Positions 60,976 to 64,000 of a stretch of 64,000 bases of DNA are shown here, one piece after another. The number at the start of each line of letters is the position of its first letter. The first letter of the stretch is position 1. The stretch comes from Sphingomicrobium marinum (GTDB taxonomy: Bacteria > Pseudomonadota > Alphaproteobacteria > Sphingomonadales > Sphingomonadaceae). Under the pieces are notes generated by a model. It was not told the origin of the DNA, did not search any database, and worked only from the letters and a program-made list of their open reading frames with translations. The position numbers and the translations under genes are program-made. The DNA is taken from assembly GCF_026157105.1 (NCBI RefSeq), contig NZ_JANPVQ010000001.1, positions 489,501 to 553,500 on the forward strand. Reading direction: 5' to 3'.

Positions 60976-61374
60976 TCAATTGAACGCGCCGATGATCGCG
61001 CCGAAGATGGCAAATTGCAGCGTGTGGTAGCCGCCGTTGATCAGCCACAGCCCGAGCGGCCGCCCTTCAAACAGGTACGAAATGCCAAAGCTCGCCGCGA
61101 CCCAGAACAGGCCGGCGACCAGTCCGTACATGGCCCCGGTCGCGACATCGACCTCGTTGCCGAGAAAGGCCGCAAACGCGATGACGGCGACCAGGTTGAG
61201 CACGAATGCCAGGCCATAGACCTTGGGCATCATGCTCTTGCTTTCCTCGATCATCTGTTCGGTGATGCCGACATGCGCCATCCACTTCTTGCCGAACAAC
61301 GGGCCATACCAGATGCCGCCCAGAACAAAGGCCGATACCGCGGCCACGATGATCGCAATCCAATTCAGTTCCAT
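60976..61374 (-). CDS. DUF1761 membrane protein, 132 aa
   Basis: Four membrane helices at about residues 5-22, 53-71, 77-98 and 108-130, opening MELNWIAIIVAAVSAFVLGGIWYGPLFGKKWM, which is the DUF1761 signature. Function of the family is unknown. It lies 21 bases after the TetR gene, so both are one leftward transcript that the palindrome at 62019 may control. Confidence 0.85.
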   Translation of the reverse strand: MELNWIAIIVAAVSAFVLGGIWYGPLFGKKWMAHVGITEQMIEESKSMMPKVYGLAFVLNLVAVIAFAAFLGNEVDVATGAMYGLVAGLFWVAASFGISYLFEGRPLGLWLINGGYHTLQFAIFGAIIGAFN

Positions 61375-61395
61375 GATATTTTCCCCCTTAGTTGA

Positions 61396-61998
61396 TTAGG
61401 CCGATATGCGTTTTTCCTGACGCATCAGCAGGTCGAGATGCTTACGCAGTACCAAGACGTTGCGGTCGAACAGGCCGATGTCGCGGTGCGCGCGCGCCTG
61501 CATGATTCCGCCTTCCATGATGGTCAGGATGAATTCGGCGAGCGCGCGCGTGTCGGTATCGGCAGGCAGGCGATCCGATGCGCCCTTGAGACATGTTTCG
61601 ACCGCGTCGACCCAATTGTCAAAGTTGGCGGCGATCAGCTCACGCACCTGTGGATCGGGCTCGGATATTTCGAGTGCCAGGTTCCCGATCGGACAGCCAT
61701 GGGCATAGTCAGAGGTCACCAGCATAGTGCGGTAGCCATTGAGTAGCGCGAAAATGCGCTCGACCGGATCGTCCACGCCGGTCCAGGCGTAGCTGAGCAG
61801 ATTTTCCTCGATCCCGTCGCGATAATGTTCAAGCACGGCGACGAGCAGATCCTGCTTGCCCGGGAAGAAGTGATACAGGCTGCCCGAGTGCAGCTGGGTG
61901 CGCGAGAGGATATCCGCGATCGACGTGGAATTGTAACCTTTCTCCCAGAACAGCTCTTGGGCGGCTTCAACAATCCTACGGCGCGACTCACGGTTCAT
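61396..61998 (-). CDS. TetR/AcrR family transcriptional regulator
   Basis: A 200-residue repressor. The N-terminal helix-turn-helix reads RRRIVEAAQELFWEKGYNSTSIADILSRTQLHSGSLYHFFPGKQDLL, a standard TetR DNA-binding domain. The ligand domain includes YAHGCPIGNLALEISEPDPQVRE, the TetR_C_16/LefR-like pattern. It lies 21 bases upstream of DUF1761 and 21 bases downstream of a perfect palindrome, so it probably represses its own operon. Confidence 0.92.
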   Translation of the reverse strand: MNRESRRRIVEAAQELFWEKGYNSTSIADILSRTQLHSGSLYHFFPGKQDLLVAVLEHYRDGIEENLLSYAWTGVDDPVERIFALLNGYRTMLVTSDYAHGCPIGNLALEISEPDPQVRELIAANFDNWVDAVETCLKGASDRLPADTDTRALAEFILTIMEGGIMQARAHRDIGLFDRNVLVLRKHLDLLMRQEKRISA

Positions 61999-62018
61999 GA
62001 CGCGAGCGTATCATTGAG

Positions 62019-62030
62019 TTGAACGTTCAA
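62019..62030. promoter_or_regulatory. Probable TetR operator (perfect 12-bp palindrome)
   Basis: TTGAACGTTCAA is perfectly self-complementary and sits 21 bases upstream of the TetR start and 31 bases before the divergent gene at 62061. This is the classical position for an autoregulating TetR site. Confidence 0.65.
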
Positions 62031-62060
62031 TCAAGAGCGCGGACTTGAGGTAAACAGCGG

Positions 62061-62411
62061 ATGGGCGCAGCGTGTACGGCCATGTGGTGGTTGGCTCTCA
62101 TTGTCGTTCAGGATGTCGGCCCGGTAGATCCGGACCGCCCGCGTCCATGCCCTGAAGCGCAAGAGGACGAGGTGCTGGTGTGCGGTGATCCGCCGCCGTC
62201 ACCCTACCGCCTAGCCCCCGACTTACGACGACCCCGGCCAATCAATCGACAAGGCGATTACACTGTGATCCGCGAGCGCATGCGCTGGATCGAAGGCGAT
62301 CCGATGGATTATATGGGCTATTGCAGCCCCGTTGGCCCCAATGGCTGGCAGGGCTGCATGTTCGAGGAATGGAAGCGCCAGCGGCAGAACCAGAAAGGCA
62401 TGGCCTACTGA
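62061..62411 (+). CDS. Hypothetical secreted protein, 116 aa
   Basis: A short signal-like N-terminus (MGAACTAMWWLALIVVQD) and a proline-rich body with four cysteines (PRPCPEAQ, LVCGD, GYCSPV, QGCMFEE), likely disulfide-bonded. No recognised family. It is divergent from the TetR gene and shares the palindrome. Confidence 0.6.
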   Translation: MGAACTAMWWLALIVVQDVGPVDPDRPRPCPEAQEDEVLVCGDPPPSPYRLAPDLRRPRPINRQGDYTVIRERMRWIEGDPMDYMGYCSPVGPNGWQGCMFEEWKRQRQNQKGMAY

Positions 62412-62426
62412 TCCTGCGCTCCGCGC

Positions 62427-62561
62427 CTATCGCATGACGCCTGCCCGATCTTGCTTGCGCGCATAATAAAGAAGTCCCGCAGCGATGACGATGACGACGA
62501 TCGGCATGATTGCGACGATCCGCAAATGCGTCGGCGCCCTGGCGGTCATGTCATCCATCAT
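62427..62561 (-). CDS. Small single-span membrane protein, 44 aa
   Basis: MMDDMTARAPTHLRIVAIMPIVVIVIAAGLLYYARKQDR shows one membrane helix flanked by charged ends. AAGGAG sits eight bases before the ATG at 62561, a strong ribosome site, which supports the gene. It lies 26 bases after the stop of the gene at 62588, suggesting one leftward transcript. Confidence 0.6.
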   Translation of the reverse strand: MMDDMTARAPTHLRIVAIMPIVVIVIAAGLLYYARKQDRAGVMR

Positions 62562-62587
62562 TAATACCACTCCTTATGGTGGCGAGG

Positions 62588-63034
62588 TCAACGCAACACG
62601 CCGCGCGCTGCCATGGCACGGCTGTAAAAGTAGAGGCCGACCGTCACCACGACGATGACGATCGAAAAGACGATCATGCCCGGGCTTTGCAGTTCCTCGG
62701 GCGTTTCGACGAAGAGGAATTGGGCAATCGACGTGCCGATCAGGCCGATGATCGACAAAAGGAAAGCGGTGACTGCATGGCGGCTGCGAAACAGCAGCAA
62801 TAGCGAACCGATGAAGGCGCCCCAGGTGCCCAGAGCCCAAAAGCCATGCGCCCAGACGGGGAAGCTTTCGATCCAGCCGATCATGACGTCATAGTCGGCG
62901 CCCGACATTTCCAGATAGGCGCGGTTGCGCAGTTGGCTCATCGTATAGTCGATGACCCCACCCGCGTTGAAGATGAGCGTGAGTACGCCAACCACCCACA
63001 GGTGCCACGGCGCTTTTGTCGTCTGTTCGATCAT
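62588..63034 (-). CDS. Four-helix membrane protein, 148 aa
   Basis: Helices at about residues 10-28, 55-76, 82-103 and 115-138. The first part reads KAPWHLWVVGVLTLIFNAGGVIDYTMSQLRN. I do not assign a family; proteins of this look occur in sphingomonads without a known role. The start at 63034 is set by AGGAGG, which also lies in a perfect hairpin that could block it (separate entry). Confidence 0.7.
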   Translation of the reverse strand: MIEQTTKAPWHLWVVGVLTLIFNAGGVIDYTMSQLRNRAYLEMSGADYDVMIGWIESFPVWAHGFWALGTWGAFIGSLLLLFRSRHAVTAFLLSIIGLIGTSIAQFLFVETPEELQSPGMIVFSIVIVVVTVGLYFYSRAMAARGVLR

Positions 63035-63043
63035 GGATATCCC

Positions 63044-63061
63044 CCTCCTGCGATCAGGAGG
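63044..63061 (-). promoter_or_regulatory. Hairpin covering the ribosome site of the gene at 62588-63034
   Basis: CCTCCTG and CAGGAGG are perfect complements with a four-base loop. On the minus strand the second arm is the Shine-Dalgarno site, nine bases before the ATG. A seven-pair stem would hide it completely. Confidence 0.5.
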
Positions 63062-63117
63062 AAGACTATGTCGCCTACCCGTCATTAGGCAAGCGGCTTG
63101 TGTTCTGGCAGTCCGAG

Positions 63118-63129
63118 CTTATCGATAAG
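63118..63129. repeat. Perfect 12-bp palindrome upstream of the right-edge lipoprotein
   Basis: CTTATCGATAAG is self-complementary and lies 35 bases before the start at 63165. It may be an operator; no regulator is adjacent. Confidence 0.35.
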
Positions 63130-63164
63130 TCTTCGTATGTAGCGTAGTTACCCAGGGGGCATTC

Positions 63165-64000
63165 ATGAAAAATAGCTGGTTGGCAGGCGCCGCGGCGCTG
63201 GCGGTCATGTCGTGCGGCGGCGGTTCGGGCGGTAGTTCAGGCGGCGGCGGTGGCGGCGGTTCGTCCAACAGCCCGCCGACCTTTTCGCCCCCCGCCACAG
63301 TCGACTTTGTTGAACAGGCAGAGGAAGATATTCTGACCTTGTCGGCGAGCGATCCTGATGGCGACAACGTCACCTTTACGGTCGCCGCGGGCAAGGATGG
63401 CGAGTTCTTTACGATCGAAGGCACTGCCCTCTACTTCAACCAGGCCTTGAGTTTCGAGACCCCGCGTGATGCCAACGGTGACAATGTCTATGAGGTAGAC
63501 ATCGTTGCAAGCGACGGCACGGCCAGCGTCACGCGCACGATTGCGGTCACGATCACCAATTCCAAGGAAGGCATCCAGACCGTACGACGTATCGACATTT
63601 GCCCGGGCAGCCAGGCTACCTCCTCTTCCTGGATATCGGATGTCGAATTTCTCGTAACCTGCCGCAATGGCCGGGCGATGAGCTACGATATGAATAGCCA
63701 GACCGCCAGCCTGATCGTCGACGTGAGCGTCGATCGGCCCGGTGAAGCGCTGAACGCGGGCTATTATTACGATGCGTTCTTCCGGCGCTTCTTTTTCACG
63801 ACGCAAGAGAGTGGCGGCACCTGGCGGTTGCACAGCTACAAGGTCAATTTCCCGGCTACCGGGCGGGAAGTGAGCTATGAAGCTCAACTGCTGGAAGAAA
63901 ATCTCACTGCCAGCACGTTTTTGCGCACGTCAATGTCGGACTGCTTCAATAACGAATTGTGTGTGTTGGCAGGCGACACGCAAAGCGGCACCTTCACGAA
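63165..64000 (+). CDS. Cadherin-like-domain lipoprotein (3' end beyond window)
   Basis: At least 278 residues, still open at the window end. MKNSWLAGAAALAVMSC is a lipoprotein signal with cysteine 17, then a glycine/serine linker (GGGSGGSSGGGGGGSS) that tethers the protein. About residues 35-125 resemble a cadherin-like fold, with LSASDPDGDNVTFTVAAG, YFNQALSFETPRDANGDNVYEVDIVASDGTASVTRTIAVTITN: the DPDGD and DxxGDN calcium motifs. The rest (YDMNSQTASLIVDVS, GYYYDAFFRRFFFTTQESGG) suggests beta-propeller-like repeats. CCAGGGGG precedes the ATG. Expected on the cell surface or in the periplasm. Confidence 0.82.
   Translation, partial: MKNSWLAGAAALAVMSCGGGSGGSSGGGGGGGSSNSPPTFSPPATVDFVEQAEEDILTLSASDPDGDNVTFTVAAGKDGEFFTIEGTALYFNQALSFETPRDANGDNVYEVDIVASDGTASVTRTIAVTITNSKEGIQTVRRIDICPGSQATSSSWISDVEFLVTCRNGRAMSYDMNSQTASLIVDVSVDRPGEALNAGYYYDAFFRRFFFTTQESGGTWRLHSYKVNFPATGREVSYEAQLLEENLTASTFLRTSMSDCFNNELCVLAGDTQSGTFT

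Overview
The window is a dense, GC-rich stretch of bacterial chromosome. The gene set points to an alphaproteobacterium, most likely a sphingomonad. Indications are an STAS-fused MlaE operon, a large NAD-type glutamate dehydrogenase, a short NrdA without an ATP cone, the hmgA-fahA tyrosine pathway, a CtrA-like TTAA-N7-TTAA motif pair and an EcfG-like GGAAC-N17-CGTT promoter. I infer the lineage from content and motifs, not from a marker gene. No rRNA, CRISPR array, insertion sequence, phage or plasmid gene was seen. Two tRNA genes are present, both for threonine (GGT and CGT anticodons).

Layout. 1-3954: three tandem trimeric-autotransporter (YadA-like) adhesin genes, the first cut by the window edge. 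3958-9398: a leftward run of class II aldolase, maleylacetoacetate isomerase, thioesterase, an HEAAH metallopeptidase-like protein and oligopeptidase B. 9513-13293: Xaa-Pro aminopeptidase, a VOC protein, tRNA-Thr and small membrane proteins. 13347-16377: hmgA-fahA operon. 16604-23660: tRNA-Thr, a PAS protein, the 1539-residue glutamate dehydrogenase and an ATP-grasp protein. 23600-29398 (leftward): acyl-CoA ligase, a degenerate molybdopterin-subunit homologue, hemH, phbB and a ribbon-helix-helix protein. 29463-33434: lgt, a MidA-type methyltransferase, pgeF and a PLP lyase. 34164-37562: the Mla/MCE lipid transport operon. 37559-42098 (leftward): pepN, a DMT exporter and a threonine-aldolase-like enzyme with a structured leader. 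42268-46070: nuclease, ppk2, a three-gene leftward operon and two small genes behind striking regulatory motifs. 46136-48213: an AT-richer insert with a PD-(D/E)xK nuclease-like protein. 48216-51315: nrdA, a small membrane gene and nrdB, behind a structured, NrdR-box-like upstream region. 51805-57162: membrane and envelope proteins, four DUF3617-like secreted proteins and a JmjC-type ribosomal-oxygenase homologue. 57228-64000: uvrB, PH-domain protein, lipoproteins, a TetR unit with a perfect palindrome, and a partial cadherin-like lipoprotein at the right edge.

How genes fit together. Tyrosine catabolism is split: hmgA and fahA are adjacent at 13-16 kb, while maiA sits at 4.8 kb. Membrane assembly is represented by lgt, Mla and several lipoproteins. 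Genes are tightly packed: most same-strand neighbours overlap through ATGA, GTGA or TGATG, and five convergent pairs end on one shared CTAG. The most unusual items are the duplicated adhesin array with a conserved upstream element, the pseudoenzyme-like molybdopterin subunit, SD-sequestering hairpins, the CtrA-box pair, the nested inverted repeat before nrdA, and the foreign-looking nuclease gene at 46.8 kb.
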